Shown here: positions 1 through 12,028 of the stretch, one piece after another | Numbering within the stretch: position 1 is the first letter of the stretch | How the letters are laid out: each line of letters starts with the position of its first letter | DNA from: Malus domestica | Lineage: Eukaryota; Streptophyta; Magnoliopsida; Rosales; Rosaceae | Assembly: GCF_042453785.1 (NCBI RefSeq) | Contig: NC_091671.1 | Span: 30,161,001 to 30,225,000, forward strand | Direction of reading: 5' to 3' | DNA length: 64,000 nt | Program-made: the position numbers and the translations under genes | The notes under the pieces: model-generated | Told to the model about the DNA's origin: nothing | Databases searched by the model: none | The model's input: only the letters and a program-made list of their open reading frames with translations

Positions 1-791
1 CACTACAAAAATTATCATATTTCTTGAAAATTTGATCCATCTTTCTTTGAAATATCGATGGAGCATTTTTAAGTCCAAATGACATAACAAGCCACTCAAA
101 ATGTCCTTCTAGACAAGTAAAAGTTGTCCACTCAATTGATTCTTTTGTTAATTGTATTTGCCAAAATCCTGATTTACAATCAAATTTGATAAAATATTTA
201 CTTTCTTAAATTTTATTTATAAGTTCATCCTAATGTGGTAACTTATAATCATCTGCATATGTATTATCATTTAATTTCTTGTAATTATAAACTATTCTAG
301 CCTTACCTTTCTTTAGCTTTGAATGTTTTCTCACAACAAATGCTGCTAATCTATGTCTAGACTTAGAGGGTCTAATTACTTTTAAATTTAACAACTCTTT
401 TATTTGCTACTCAAACTCTTGTTTATCTAATAAATTACAACGGATATTAGCTGTCTTAATTGTTAAATCTGGATTAATTATATCTAATATTCCTAATATT
501 TTATTTTTACTCCAATATAACTGTGGGTCTTCTCATATGATTATAGTTTGTTCTGCTAATTGTAATAATTCTTCTAAACTCTTTGGTCTATCTAACTGTA
601 ATATTTTCTATACGAGTTCCTTCTTCTAAAATCGGATACTCATGTTCAAATATTTCTTCATCAAACTCTTCTATATTATCAACTGCAAAGCTAAGGTTCG
701 ACTCTGTGATTGTTGAATCATCTTTTTCTTTTCTTTTTATACGTAATAATGTTGAATCATCTTTAATACAATCATCTCCATGAGATCTACA
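1..791 (-). pseudogene. Endogenous pararetrovirus (Caulimoviridae-like) reverse transcriptase fragment
   Basis: The minus strand over about 1-470 reads a reverse transcriptase of the caulimovirid kind, with FDCKSGFWQI at about 155-185 and FGLKNAPS at about 70-95. The catalytic YxDD box would lie beyond the left edge. Upstream (about 530-791) the same strand is an acidic, low-complexity segment that I cannot assign to a domain. The reading frame is broken by in-frame stops at 206-208, 230-232 and 407-409. This is an old inactive copy, cut off by the window edge on one side and by the gypsy element on the other. The family call rests on RT motifs only; the genus (florendovirus- or petuvirus-like) is not decided. 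Confidence 0.75.
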
Positions 792-796
792 ATGAC

Positions 797-2949
797 TGAC
801 ACGCCCCGATCCTAAAAATCAAGGCGTGCTGGCCGTCACGTGAGCGTGACGTAACCAAAAGTGCGATGCGGAAGCAATAGATAAGAACATACGAATAATA
901 AAAAAACCAACTACTAGCAATAATAACCAACTAGCATGCTAGAGTGAGTTTAAGTATGCAGTACACAATTTCAGAGTATAAATACTAGGTGCAGTCAAGT
1001 AATACCATAATTAAATTACAACACTCGCAGGTGAGTCCTACATGCAGGAAGTCTGTCAGAACGCCGAAGAAAACCTTGTGAGCCACCAACTGCTAACTAG
1101 AACCTGGAGGGGCGCAAAACAAAATTAAGTGGGTCAGTAAAATCAAAGCTTTTCCAAAACATTTCATTTAAAACATTTCTAACCCCTCACTGTAAAACAT
1201 GTACACTTTCCCAGAAAATAACATAATAGCATAATATTTGTTCAAATCTCTCAAAACATTAATATTTACCAAAATCCAGCAAGTATGCCATGCAATAATG
1301 TCAATGACAGAATATAGATGCATCAATGTAACAGGTGACATAATGAATAAACCGGAGACCCTGCAGTTGGTCCTGTACGGTTAATTCTATAGCTCAATAT
1401 CCAATCCAGCCGGAGTCACCACGATGACCTGTACGGCGCTACTCTGCACATAAGTCGGAACTACCTGAAGTAGTCTATACGACAAGAATAGTGAAATAAT
1501 ACGCTCTAGTGCTTCTCTTATCAATCATCTGCGCGCATAATCTAAGGTCACCTACCAGTCGAAACCACCTCTAGTGATCTGTACGACTAGCATGTCGGAA
1601 CCCTCTCATGGTCTGTACGACATGCACCTACTTGGATCCAAGGTGAGCGTGCGGTGCGGTGCATACTATAAGCACTAACACCAGGGGTGCAGGTTATGAG
1701 CTCTCAACACAATTCACATCATTAATAATTCACATGAATAACATAAAACTCACCTGATACTCACCCATGCGTCCACAGTACCAATTCACATATATATATG
1801 CATCAAATATCAATTCATATAATACACAATATGCATGCATGGCATTTTAAAACATACTTCCATATAAATTCGATTTCTGGGAAAAATCAATAGTATATAG
1901 GTATAAATAGAAAACAACTGCCCACTCACTGGTAAGTCGATGGGTCGTAACCCCCGTGACGTCCCTGGATGCGCTCGTCCTCGGGATAGGTGTCACCTAT
2001 ATGCGAAACAACTATAAAAACGTTAATTAAAGCACATAACCGACAATTCGAAATAATTTCTCATACGGTGCTCAATTTGGGTATATGAATATACCACAGT
2101 GACCTACTCGACGTCACGAACGTCGGCATATTTTTAGACAAAATTTTGGGCTTGTCACGTGCCCCACGCGCGTCTCCTACCTTGGGCTCACCGGACTGGT
2201 TTTTCCGGTGGCCGAAAAACTGGGGATTTTTCAATCTCCTTGTTCTCCGTCATTTCTCAACCAATTTCTTCGTATTTTATATCAATTTGAAGCCCTCAAC
2301 ATGTAGAATCACGGTAGACTAATTTAAGGCTCTAAAAATAACAAAATCTCACCGGAAAAATTCCAAGAAAACCGGCCAACTTTGAACTCAATGATCCCGA
2401 CGTCCAAAACCTTCAAACTAAGCATTCCGAGCTTCCTTAGGACCTCACTAAGCTCACTATAAGCTTAGAATTTCCTGAAATCCAACAATTCACGTGTGCA
2501 TGAACAGTGATCTCAAAATGGGTTTCAGGTTTCACGTGATATCGAGGGTTCCAAGTTCTAAAAATTGTACCAATGAACTCACAAGCTTGCAAGGATTCAC
2601 AAACTTACCTTTTTTACGTCGATCCGTGAAGGTTGAAGGGTTTTGGTGCCTCGTCCGTACGAGTCGAGAGGGAGAGAGAGACTGAAACAGAGAGGAGAGA
2701 GAGAGCACGGGGGAAAGGAAAGGGGGTCTTATGCATGTGTGTGGTCCAACCAAAACCATACATTCCAATATTTAATCCCTAACCACACAAAACATACATA
2801 CCAAACTTTTAATTCAACTCCAATTATTTTCCAAGACTTTAGGAGAGTAGGTATTTATTCAAATAACGCCACACGTACCTTAGTAACCGACAAGGGTAAT
2901 TTCGTCATTTCACAACCTCAATAATAAAATCTCGGGACGAGCTGTGACA
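797..2949 (-). repeat. 3' LTR of the gypsy element
   Basis: This 2153-bp LTR is nearly identical to 7917-10155. It lacks the ~55-bp partial duplication near 8609-8650 and the long (TA)n run found in the right copy. Short ORFs inside it (for example 2494-2924) recur at the matching place in the other LTR and are not genes. Confidence 0.92.
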
Positions 2950-2962
2950 ATCTCCCCTCCTT
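2950..2962 (-). other. Polypurine tract of the gypsy element
   Basis: The minus strand reads AAGGAGGGGAGAT immediately before the 3' LTR, the expected plus-strand priming site. Confidence 0.85.
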
Positions 2963-3004
2963 ATAGAATTTTGTCCCCGAAATTCATACGACCAAACAAT
3001 ACAC

Positions 3005-4318
3005 TTAATATTCATAAAACAACCTCGGATACATTTCCCTTATTTGATCTTCCGTCTCCCAAGTGGCTTCTTCCACTGAGTGGTTCCTCCACAATACTTT
3101 CACCAAGCTCACTGTCTTATTCCTTAGAACCTTGTTTTTCCAATTCAAGATAGTCACTGGTTCCTCATCATATGACAAATCCGGATTAATCTCCAAAGGT
3201 TGAGGAGGAATCACATGTGAAAGATCTGAAACATAATGTCGAAGCATCGAGACATGAAACACATTATGCACTTTAGATAACTTCGGAGGCAACTCCAATC
3301 TGTAAGTAACCTCACCAATCCTCTCAGTGATCTCATAAGATCCTATGTACCTAGGACTTAACTTGCCTTTCTTTCCAAATCGCACTACACCTCTCCAAGG
3401 TGACAATTTCAAGAATACCAAATTACCCACATCATATACTCGATCAGTAGCATGCCTATCTGCTAAACTCTTTTGTCAATCCTGGGCCGCTTTCAGGTTA
3501 GACTTAATCACCTGAATATTTTGAGTAGTCTCATCCACAATCTCTAGGCCTTCTAACACTCTTTCGCCAACCTCTGACCAACACAATGGCGTACGACAAG
3601 CTCTACCATAAAGTGCCTTAAATTGTGACATACCAATGCTCGAATGAAAACTATTATTGTAGGCAAATTCCATCAAGTCTAGGCGGTCATGCCAAGAATC
3701 ACCAAACTATAACACTGAAGATCTCAGCATATCCTCCAACGTCTGAATAGTCCTTTCTGATTGTCCATCGGTTTGGGGATGATAAGCAGTGTTGTAAAGC
3801 AGTTTCGGACCAAGAGCTTCCTGAAAAGCTACCCAAAACTTAGAAGTAAATCTTGGATCTCGATCATAAATAATATTCACTGGAACTCCATGATACTTTA
3901 CAATCTTCGTGATGAACAACTTAGCCAATTTATTCAGGGGATACTTTTCCCTCACGGGAATGAAGTGCGCTGACTTGGTAAGTCGATCTACAATCACCCA
4001 AACACCATCAAATCCATTATGTGTACGCGGAAGCTTATACACAAAATCCATGGTTATATTTTCCCATTTCCACTGAGGAACGGGAAGTGGTTGCATTCGC
4101 CCAAAAGGCTTGTTTCTTTCTGCTTTGACTTGCTGACAAACAATACATCTACTTACATATTCTGCAATTTCCCTCTTCATACCCGGCCAATAATAAAATG
4201 GTCGAATGGTATGGTACATCTTAGTTCCTCCTGGGTGCATCGCATAAGCTGAACAATGTGCTTCATCCAAAATCTCTTTCTTTAATTCCTCATTATCCGA
4301 CACATACATTCTGTTCTC
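3005..4318 (-). pseudogene. Integrase and chromodomain-like tail of the gypsy element
   Basis: It continues the RT frame. An HHCC zinc-binding region comes first (CSAYAMHPGGTKMYH...CIVCQQVK). The catalytic core has D in NITMDFVYKLP, D in IYDRDPRFTSKFW and E in DGQSERTIQTLED. Two more in-frame stops fall at 3707-3709 (TAG) and 3476-3478 (TGA). The C-terminal 50 residues (VLWRNHSVEEATWETEDQ) are the degenerate chromodomain typical of Tekay elements. The natural end is the TAA at 3005-3007, 43 bp from the polypurine tract. Confidence 0.9.
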
Positions 4319-5740
4319 CTACATAAGCATGCCATCTGATTCTCGAATCCTGAGGTCTTTCTTTTTCCCTTCATTTCTCAATTGAATCATTTCTTGAATT
4401 TCTTCATCAACCATCTGAGTTTCAAGTACACGATCAACCAAAACTAGCCTGACTTGGAAACTAGCAAGAAAAGCTTCTTTTCGATCTTCTAACTCCAACT
4501 TTACTCCAGTAGCTCTCAATTCTGCAAGAAGAGGAACACGGCAAGCATATAAAACATTGAGTCCACCTTCAGGTTTCCTACTCAGTGCATCAGCTACCAC
4601 ATTTGCATGACCCGGATGATATTCAATGGTGCAATCATAATCACTTAGTAACTTCATCCACCTTCGTTGACGAAGATTAAGATCATGCTGAGTAAAAAGA
4701 TACTGAAGTTTCTTATGATCTGTGAAGATCTTACATTTCTTACCATAGAGATAATGCCTCCAAATTTTCAAAGGAAAGACAATGGCTGCCAACTCAAGAT
4801 CGTGAGTAGGGTAATTCCTTTCATGAATCTTCAACTGTCGAGAAGCATAGGCAATCACTCTATTATGCTGCATCAAAACACATCCCAAACCATTCAAAGA
4901 AGCATCACTGTAAATCTCAAAGTTACCGCTATCATCAGGAAGTACCAATACTGGAGCATGAGTGAGGCAATATTTCAATTGCTGGAAACTTTGCTCACAA
5001 TTCTCATCCCAATCAAACTTAACATCCTTCCTGGTTAACTTCGTTAGTGGCAAAGCAATCATAGAAAAATCTTGAACAAACCGTCGATAATAACCTGCTA
5101 GACCTAGAAAACTCCGTACCTCAGTGATGGTTCGTGGTTGTTCCCAATTCTCCACTGCTGTTATCTTTTGAGGATCTACTTGAATTCCTTGTGCCGATAC
5201 TACATGCCCCAAAAATGCCACTTCATTCAACCAAAACTGACATTTACTGAACTTGGCATACAACCGATGCTCCTTCAATTTCTTCAATACCAAATTAAGA
5301 TGTCGAATATGATCTACTTTAGACTTAGAGTATACCAGAATATCATCGATAAAAACAATGACAAATCTATCAAGATATTGCTGGAATACCTCATTCATTA
5401 GCCTCATGAAAGCTGCAGGTGCATTAGTCAATCCAAATGGCATCACCAAAAATTCATAATGTCCATAACGGGTCCTGAAAGCCGCCTTAGGTACGTCTTC
5501 ATCTTTAATCTTCAACTGATAATAGCCAGATCTCAAATCAATCTTAGAGAACACACACGCACCTTTCAGTTGATCAAACAAATCATCAATGCGAGGCAAT
5601 GGATAACGATTTTTAATCGTTACCTGATTCAATTGCCTATAATCAATACATAATCTCATAGTTCCATCTTTCTTTCTTACAAATAATACCAGAGCTCCCC
5701 AAGGTGAAGTACTAGGTTGAATGAAACCTTTATTAACTGA
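4319..5740 (-). pseudogene. Reverse transcriptase and RNase H of the gypsy element
   Basis: The RT is well preserved: [10 protein letters not shown] and [12 protein letters not shown], the catalytic box [10 protein letters not shown], then [10 protein letters not shown] and the thumb [10 protein letters not shown]. RNase H follows with [13 protein letters not shown], a TDHKKLQYL block and [15 protein letters not shown]. The longest open stretch is 446 codons (5659-4319). It starts just after the frameshift near 5740 and ends at TAG (4319-4321), beyond which the same frame continues into integrase. Confidence 0.92.
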
Positions 5741-6747
5741 ATTTTCAACTCTCTTAGTTCAGCTGGAGCCATTATGTATGGAGTTAAAGATATAGGATCT
5801 GTACCTGGAAGCAAATCAATAGCAAACTCCACATCTCTATCTGGCGGCAATCTGGGCAAATCATCTGGGAATACATCAGGATAGTGCCTGACTACTCCAA
5901 CTTCCTCTACACTGTTAGGGGCAACATCATTTAACACCACATGTGCTAAGTATCCTTGACAACCCTTCGATAAATACTTCCTTGCTCTTATGGCAGAAAT
6001 AACATCATGTCTCACCCCACCTCTTTCACCCATAAAAGTAACCGTTGGTAGTCCAGGATGATGAAAAGTAACTGATTTCCCGTAACAATCTATATGGGCA
6101 CGATTATAATGCAACCAATCCACCCCTAAAATCACATCAAAATCCACAATATCTAACGGGATAAGATTAGCTGGCATAACTACACCATCTACCATCACTG
6201 GACATCCTGGATAAACACTATCAACATAACATCTGTCCCCTCTAGGCATGGCAAACTCTAAATCAAATCCTAGAGGTGTAGGGTGAGGTTGAGTCATTTA
6301 AGCGAACGTATGAGAAATCACATAATGTGTAGCACCACAATCAATCAAGACTCTAGCAAAATGACCAAGAATATTTAACGTACCCATAATCAAATCTGGA
6401 TGGTTCTGAGCATCTTGCAGTGATACGTGATTAACACGTCCCTGAGCTTGCTGACGTTCACCACGACCTCTGTTGCCTTGGTTACCTCGCCCCTGAGAAG
6501 TACGTCCCTGTCCTGACTGATTAACCTGCCAAGACGGTCCTGCACCGCTAGCAACAACCTCTCCCTGTCGGGGCTGACCTCCCTAATGCCACTACGATCT
6601 GTTAGCTGGCATGGAAGAATAAGAAGTATAACCCCCAGGGTCTTGGGAATACCTAGTCTGAGAATAAGGATCCTGGGAATACTAATACTGTCCGGAAGCA
6701 TAGGGAGCAGCATCACCCTGATAGTGGTAAGCACCACCACGACCCGT
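5677..6747 (-). pseudogene. Protease region of the gypsy polyprotein, broken
   Basis: The frame continuous with gag carries a glutamine/glycine-rich linker and then the aspartic protease. The active-site triplet reads D-C-G at 6334-6342, in the context LIDCGATH, where D-S-G or D-T-G is usual. The later protease/linker residues DVILGVDWLHYN and DVFPDDLPRLPP are clear. In-frame stops lie at 6682-6684, 6592-6594, 6583-6585 and 6298-6300. Near 5740 a small deletion shifts the frame, so this frame ends at an out-of-frame TAA (5677-5679) while the RT continues in another frame. Confidence 0.85.
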
Positions 6748-7836
6748 CTAACCATAATTGCCTGATCCAAAGTTCTGCTGAATCGGCGCTAGAGGTGGCA
6801 TAGCAAACTGCTGAGATTTCTGCTGACTCTGGGGACACTGAGCAGCCTTATGTCCCATCTGTCCACAAGTGTAGCAAGCACCACCACCACCACCACTTCT
6901 CCTACACTCTCCATGATGTCTGAAATTACAACGGCGGCACAACGGAGCACCAGAACCACCAGCACCACCAAAATCTCTCTGCCTATGAAATTTGGGTCCG
7001 CTAGCAAATCTTCCACCTCTCCTCGGGCCTGTGACACAAAATCCTCCACTGGAAGAACTCGAAATCGCTCCACTTTTCTTGAAATTATGCGTCTTACGGG
7101 GTCCCTGAGTGGAGATACCCTTGCCCTTATCATCTTTCTTCTGATTATCATTCTTGTCCTCATCATCCTCATTGTCACTAGGAAGGTTGTCGGAATCCTC
7201 CATCCGAACCAAAATCTCAAAAAACTCATGATAATCGGTGCAAGGAAGCGCACTAGCAAAAGTCCGCCATTTCCTCTTAGTTCCCAGCTTAAAACGGCGA
7301 AGCATCTCTACCTGATTACCAGCTGTATCAGGATCATAACGAGACAAGTCTGTAAACTTTCTGTAATACTTATGCGCCGACATATTCTTTTGCTTCAATC
7401 GAGTGAACTCTTGCTTCTTGCGATCAATGTACTCTGGAGGGACAAATCTTTTCTTAAAATTCTCTTTGAATACTTCCCAATCAGCTGCCATCTCAGGGGA
7501 CATAAACTTAGTCTGATTTACCCACCAAGCTGCTGGCTTTCGCCCCAAAAACCAAGTAGTGGTCTCCACCCATCTACTAGCAGGAAAATTCCCTTGACTC
7601 TGCATCACCTGGAAAGTCTTCTCAATATGGTCTACCCACTTTTCTGCCCCTTCATGACCTTCATTACCCATGAAACGATCCAATTTCAGATTATACATAG
7701 TCTCCAGGGGTGTCCTCTGAGGAAGAGGAGGAGGGCGGATTGCATTCTGAAAGGCATGGGTCATCGCTTCCCCTAATTGAGTTATATAAGGGAAATTAGG
7801 CTCAGAAGCACAGCGTGATTCCCTACGAGGCGGCAT
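6748..7836 (-). pseudogene. gag of the gypsy element (capsid and nucleocapsid)
   Basis: About 362 codons from a start reading MPPRRESR (7836; an ATG seven codons upstream is less likely). The capsid part carries the usual plant gypsy features (WVDHIEKTFQVM; FKENFKKRFVPPEY). A basic glycine-rich stretch follows, then a CCHC knuckle (CYTCGQMGHKAAQC) near residue 330. In an intact Tekay element gag runs straight into pol; here a TAG at 6748-6750 ends it. The same frame then continues through further stops at 6682, 6592, 6583 and 6298. Confidence 0.88.
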
Positions 7837-7900
7837 AATTCTGACAGAAAACATCAAAAGATCATTAAAGCATTAACAATTTATACAGGACTGCAACCTA

Positions 7901-7913
7901 GGCTCTGATACCA
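7901..7913 (-). other. Primer-binding site, tRNA-iMet type
   Basis: The minus strand reads TGGTATCAGAGCC, starting three bases inside the 5' LTR. This is the standard plant initiator-Met tRNA primer site and fixes the element's direction. Confidence 0.93.
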
Positions 7914-7916
7914 AAC

Positions 7917-8952
7917 TGACACGCCCCAATCCTAAAAATCAAGGCGTGTTGGCCGTCATGTGAGCATGACGTAACCAAAAGTGTGATGCGGAAGCAATAG
8001 ATAAGAACATACGAATAATTAAAAAAACCAACTACTAGCAATAATAACCAACTAGCATGCTAAAGTGAGTTTAAGTATGCAGTACACAATTTCAGAGTAT
8101 AAATACTAAGTGCAGTCAAGTAGGACCATAATTAAATTACAACACTCGCAGGTGAGTCCTACATGCAGGAAGTCTGTCAGAACGCCGAAGAAAACCTCGT
8201 GAGCCACCAACTGCTAACTAGAACCTCGAGCGGCGCAAAACAAAATTGAGTGGGTCAGTAAAACCAAAGTTTTTCCAAAACATTTCATTTAAAACATTTA
8301 TAACCCTTCACTGTAAAACCTGTATACTTTCCCAGAAAATAACATAATAGCATAATATTTGTTCAAATCTCTCAAAACATTAATCTTTACCAAAATCCAG
8401 CAAGTATGCCATGCAATAATGTCAATGACAAAATATGGATGCATCAATGTAACAGGTGACATAATGAATAAACCGGAGACCATGCAGTTGGTCCTATACG
8501 GTTAATTCTATAGCTCAATATCCAATCCAGCTGGAGTCACCACGGTGACCTGTATGGTGCTACTCTGCACATAAGTCGGAACTACCTGAATAAGTCTGTA
8601 CGACAATAATAGCATAATATTCGTACAGACTACTTCGGGTAGTTTTGACAAGAATGGTGAAATAATACGCTCTAGTGCTTCTCTCATCAATCATCTGCGC
8701 GCATAATCTAAGGTCACCTACCAGTCGGAACCACTTCTAGTGATCTGTATGACTAGCATGTCGGAACCCTTTCATGGTCTGTACGACATGCACCTACTTG
8801 GATCCAAGGTGAGCGTGCGGTGTGGTGAATACTATAAGCACTAACACCAGGGGTGCAGGTTATGAGCTTTCAACACAATTCACATCATCAATAATTCACA
8901 TGAATTACATAAAACTCACCTGATACTCACATGTGCATCCACAGCACCAATT

Positions 8953-9008
<56 letters not shown>

Positions 9009-10155
9009 TTAAATATCAATTCATATAATTCACAATATGCATGCATGACATTTTAAAACATACTTTCATATAAATTCGATTTCTGGGAAAAATCAATAGT
9101 ATATAGGTATAAATAGAAAACAATTGCCCACTCACTGGTAAGTCGATAGGTCGTAACCCCCGTGACGTCCCTGGATGCGCTCGTCCTCGGGATAGGTGTC
9201 ACCTATATGCGAAACAAGTATAAAAACGTTAATTAAAGCACATAACCAACAATTCGAAATAACTTCTCATATGGTGCTCAATTTGGGTATATGAATATAC
9301 CACAGTGACCTACTCGACGTCACGAACGTCGGCATATTTTTAGAAAAAAATTTGGGCTTGTCACGCGCCCCCACGCGCGTCTCCTACCTTGGGCTAGCCG
9401 GACTAGTTTTTCCGGTGGCCGGAAAACTGGGGATTTTTCAATCTCCTTGTTCTCCGTCATTTCTCAACCAATTTCTTCGTATTTTATATCAATTTGAAGC
9501 CCTCAACATGTAGAATCACGTTAGACTAATTTAAGGCTCTAAAAATAACAAAATCTCACCGGAAAAATTCCAAGAAAACCAGCCAACTTTGAACTTAATG
9601 ATCCCGACATCCAAAACCTTCAAACTAAGCACTCCGAGCTTCCTAGGACCTCACTAAGCTCACTATAAGCTTAGAATTTCCTGAAATCCAACAATTCACG
9701 TGTGCATGAACAGTGATCTCAAAATGGGTTTCGGGTTTCACGTGATATCGAGGGTTCCAAGTTCTAAAAATTGCACCAATGAACTCACAAGCTTGCAAGG
9801 ATTCACAAACTTACCTTTGACGTCGATTCGTGAAGGTTGGAGGGTTTTGGTGCCTCGTCCGTACGAGTCGAGAGGGAGAGAGAGACTGAAACAGAGAGAG
9901 GAGAGAGAGAGCACGGGGGAAAGGAAAGGGGGTCCTGTGCATGTGTGTGGTCCAACCAAAACCATACATTCCAATATTTAATCCCTAACCACACAAAACA
10001 TACATACCAAACTTTTAATCCAACTCCAATTATTTTCCAAGACTTTAGGAGAGTAGGTATTTATTCAAATAACGTCACACGTAGCTTAGTAACCAACAAG
10101 GGTAATTTCATCATTTCACAACCTCGATAATAAAATCTCGGGACAGGCTGTGACA
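7917..10155 (-). repeat. 5' LTR of the gypsy element
   Basis: This 2239-bp LTR is the promoter-side copy for the minus-strand element. It is longer than its partner because of a (TA)n microsatellite at about 8957-9004 and a short local duplication near 8609-8650 containing a second 'tacagactacttc'-like block. Confidence 0.92.
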
Positions 10156-10177
10156 ATGACACTGTAGACCAATTGAA

Positions 10178-10251
10178 AGGGATGTAGCGCAGTTTGGTAG
10201 CGTGTTTGTTTTGGGTACAAAATGTCACGAGTTCAAATTTTGTCATCCCTA
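10178..10251 (+). tRNA. trnP-UGG: Plastid-derived trnP-UGG copy (nuclear, probably inactive)
   Basis: This 74-nt segment begins AGGGATGTAGCGCAG, has the UGG anticodon in a TTTTGGGTAC loop, and ends TCATCCCTA, as in chloroplast tRNA-Pro. A few substitutions are visible against the plastid consensus I know (for example the T-arm GTTCAAATTTTGTC). Confidence 0.85.
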
Positions 10252-10397
10252 CCTATTACTTATCTTCTGAATAGTAATGAGGGATCAATTGAGATCAATT
10301 AATAAAATTGGACATGCATAATTAAATAAATATTTAATTTTTTATAGTATATATGCAAGATAAATTGGGGTTACAAAATATTTATTGTGATAATAAA

Positions 10398-10471
10398 GCG
10401 CTCTTAGTTCAGTTCAGTAGAACGTGGGTCTCCAAAACTTGATGTCGTAGGTTCAAATCCTACAGGTCGTG
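10398..10471 (+). tRNA. trnW-CCA: Plastid-derived trnW-CCA copy (nuclear, probably inactive)
   Basis: It begins GCGCTCTTAGTTCAG, has the CCA anticodon in TCTCCAAAA, and keeps the T arm GTAGGTTCAAATCCTAC. The 3' acceptor strand reads GGTCGTG, which pairs poorly with GCGCTCT; the tRNA is therefore likely non-functional. It lies 146 bp after trnP, as in plastomes. Confidence 0.85.
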
Positions 10472-10569
10472 ATTCTATGTTCTTGTTAATTGCGGGAGGT
10501 CAAACGAATGACATCTTATTTATTACATGTGTCTACTATTTAGGCAGAATACCGTCACCTATTGTTACT

Positions 10570-10935
10570 AAGAAACTGAAAGAAACCTCAAAAACGGAAG
10601 AAATGGGGCAAAGTGAGGAAGAAATAGATGTAGAAATAAAAACAACTTCTTAACCGAAGGGGACTAAACAGAACAAGAGGGATCCACCAAAGAAGATCCT
10701 TCCCCTTCCCCTTCCCCTTCCCTTTTTTCAGAAGAATAGGAGGATACAGACAAAATTGATGAAACGAAAGAGATCCAAGTAAATGGAAAGGAAAAAACAA
10801 AGGATCAATTCCACTTAAAAGAAACACGGTATAAAAAAAGATTCGTTTATGAAACTTATTATCTTGATGGGAATCAAGAACAAGAAAATTCAAAGTTAGA
10901 AATATTAAAAAAAATTAATGAAAAAATGAATACAT
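10570..10935 (+). pseudogene. ycf1: Plastid ycf1 (TIC214) fragment
   Basis: In pieces of several frames the plus strand reads the lysine/glutamate-rich part of Ycf1: [13 protein letters not shown], a stop, KGTKQ, then [16 protein letters not shown] and [26 protein letters not shown] repeat at about 10,697-10,722 has expanded and shifts the frame. It directly joins the ndhF 3' end, as at the plastid IRb/SSC boundary. Confidence 0.72.
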
Positions 10936-11090
10936 AAGATATGTACACCAAAAGATAAGAAGAAATTTGACCGCCCCTACATATTTGATACCCTCTCCTA
11001 CGAAAAATCTTGCAATACCGATTCCATTCTTAATTCCTTCAATTACTCGTCTATAAAAAAATGAGTTAGTTTAGCCAATCTTCTTATACC
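10936..11090 (-). pseudogene. ndhF: Plastid ndhF 3'-terminal fragment
   Basis: The minus strand reads RLAKLTHFF...[15 protein letters not shown], then GEGIKYVG, which matches the C-terminal part of the NDH-F subunit. Only about 50 codons remain. It faces the ycf1 piece tail to tail, the native plastome arrangement. Confidence 0.65.
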
Positions 11091-11492
11091 TTGAGTTAAG
11101 AATGGCACAAATTTTACATGGAATCTCTACAAATCAATTAAACTCCATAAAAATCTATGGATTTATAAATCCATTTAAATCTCTCAAATTCCCAATTGAA
11201 TACACCCCACTAAATCTCTCCTTGTTCTCCCTAGAGAACCAATATCCCTAAAGTTTAATCAATCAAAATAAGTAGGGATGACAATTCAAACCATTAACCC
11301 AATAACCACCCGAATGAAATGGATTTAGGGATGAAAATTTGGTTATATTTCGGATATGAAGAAAAACCGAAAAGATTATTTGGTTATGATTATGGATATG
11401 GTTATTGGGGTCAATGATCCGTTTCTGTCCCCGAAATTGACCCGAATAATATATATTATATATATAAGATAATTTACATGTAATATATTAAG

Positions 11493-11531
<39 letters not shown>

Positions 11532-12023
11532 CCGAACCCATTACCTTGAAAATTACAAAAGTTGCATTTTGTGAAAAAGTTTAAAAGTTTTGGATCAAAA
11601 CCAATAAGAACCCAATGTTGCTTATGGGAGAGATCAAACATAAACCAACATCATCAATGTGTCTATTATATATTATAATGACGAAATTAGTATTTATTAT
11701 ATTATAATGCCTCAATTGAACTAATATATTTTTGGTATTGACAAAGATGGATATAACCGTTAACCGATGGCCAATCCGTTACCCTGTAGGTATGGTTATG
11801 AATAATCCCCGATGGTTAATTTGAGGTTATGGATATGGTTAATTTGTGTGATTATGGGGATAGATATAGCATTTGCGTCCCCAAACCGAATCATTGCCAT
11901 CCCTAAGAATAAGCATATTCAAGTTCACACAAATTTTGAACAATATTGCATATATGGATCTCCGTTTGTCTACTTGTCATATATTACATATACAAGTATC
12001 TTTTATTGAAATCTATGCAGACC
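11091..12023. other. Intergenic stretch, no gene seen
   Basis: AT-rich DNA with a (TA)n run at 11,499-11,528. Recurring 'accgttaaccgatggccaat'-like and 'ttatggatatggtta' words at about 11,330-11,420 and 11,740-11,880 suggest a decayed non-coding repeat. The short open frame at 11,812-12,009 lies inside this repeat and has no recognisable domain. Confidence 0.5.
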
Positions 12024-12028
12024 AAAGA

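Larger units (their letters stand above)
797..10155 (-). mobile_element. Full-length Ty3/gypsy LTR retrotransposon, Tekay/Del-type chromovirus
   Basis: A complete 9.36-kb element on the minus strand. The two long LTRs (797-2949 and 7917-10155) start and end TGACAC...TGTGACA. It is flanked by the 5-bp target duplication ATGAC (792-796 and 10156-10160). A primer-binding site matching the initiator-Met tRNA lies inside the right LTR and a polypurine tract inside the left one. Order in the element's direction: gag, protease, RT, RNase H, integrase, degenerate chromodomain. LTR length, tRNA primer and integrase C-terminus fit the Tekay (Del) clade. Eight in-frame stops and a frameshift make it non-autonomous. 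Confidence 0.93.
10161..11090. other. Chimeric plastid-derived insertion (NUPT)
   Basis: Four plastid segments can be read. trnP-UGG and trnW-CCA are in their normal order and spacing (large single-copy region). They are followed by a ycf1 piece on the plus strand and the 3' end of ndhF on the minus strand, which is the arrangement at the IRb/SSC junction. petG, which should follow trnW, is absent, so at least two distant plastome regions were joined. The pieces carry frameshifts and stem mismatches, so this is old nuclear DNA. Confidence 0.85.

Noticed and set aside
2494-2924. Open frames recurring at 9700-10130
   Set aside because: They are at equivalent positions in the two gypsy LTRs and have no domain.
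10178-10471. Two functional nuclear tRNA genes
   Set aside because: They are plastid trnP and trnW in plastome order inside a plastid-derived block, with acceptor-stem damage in trnW.
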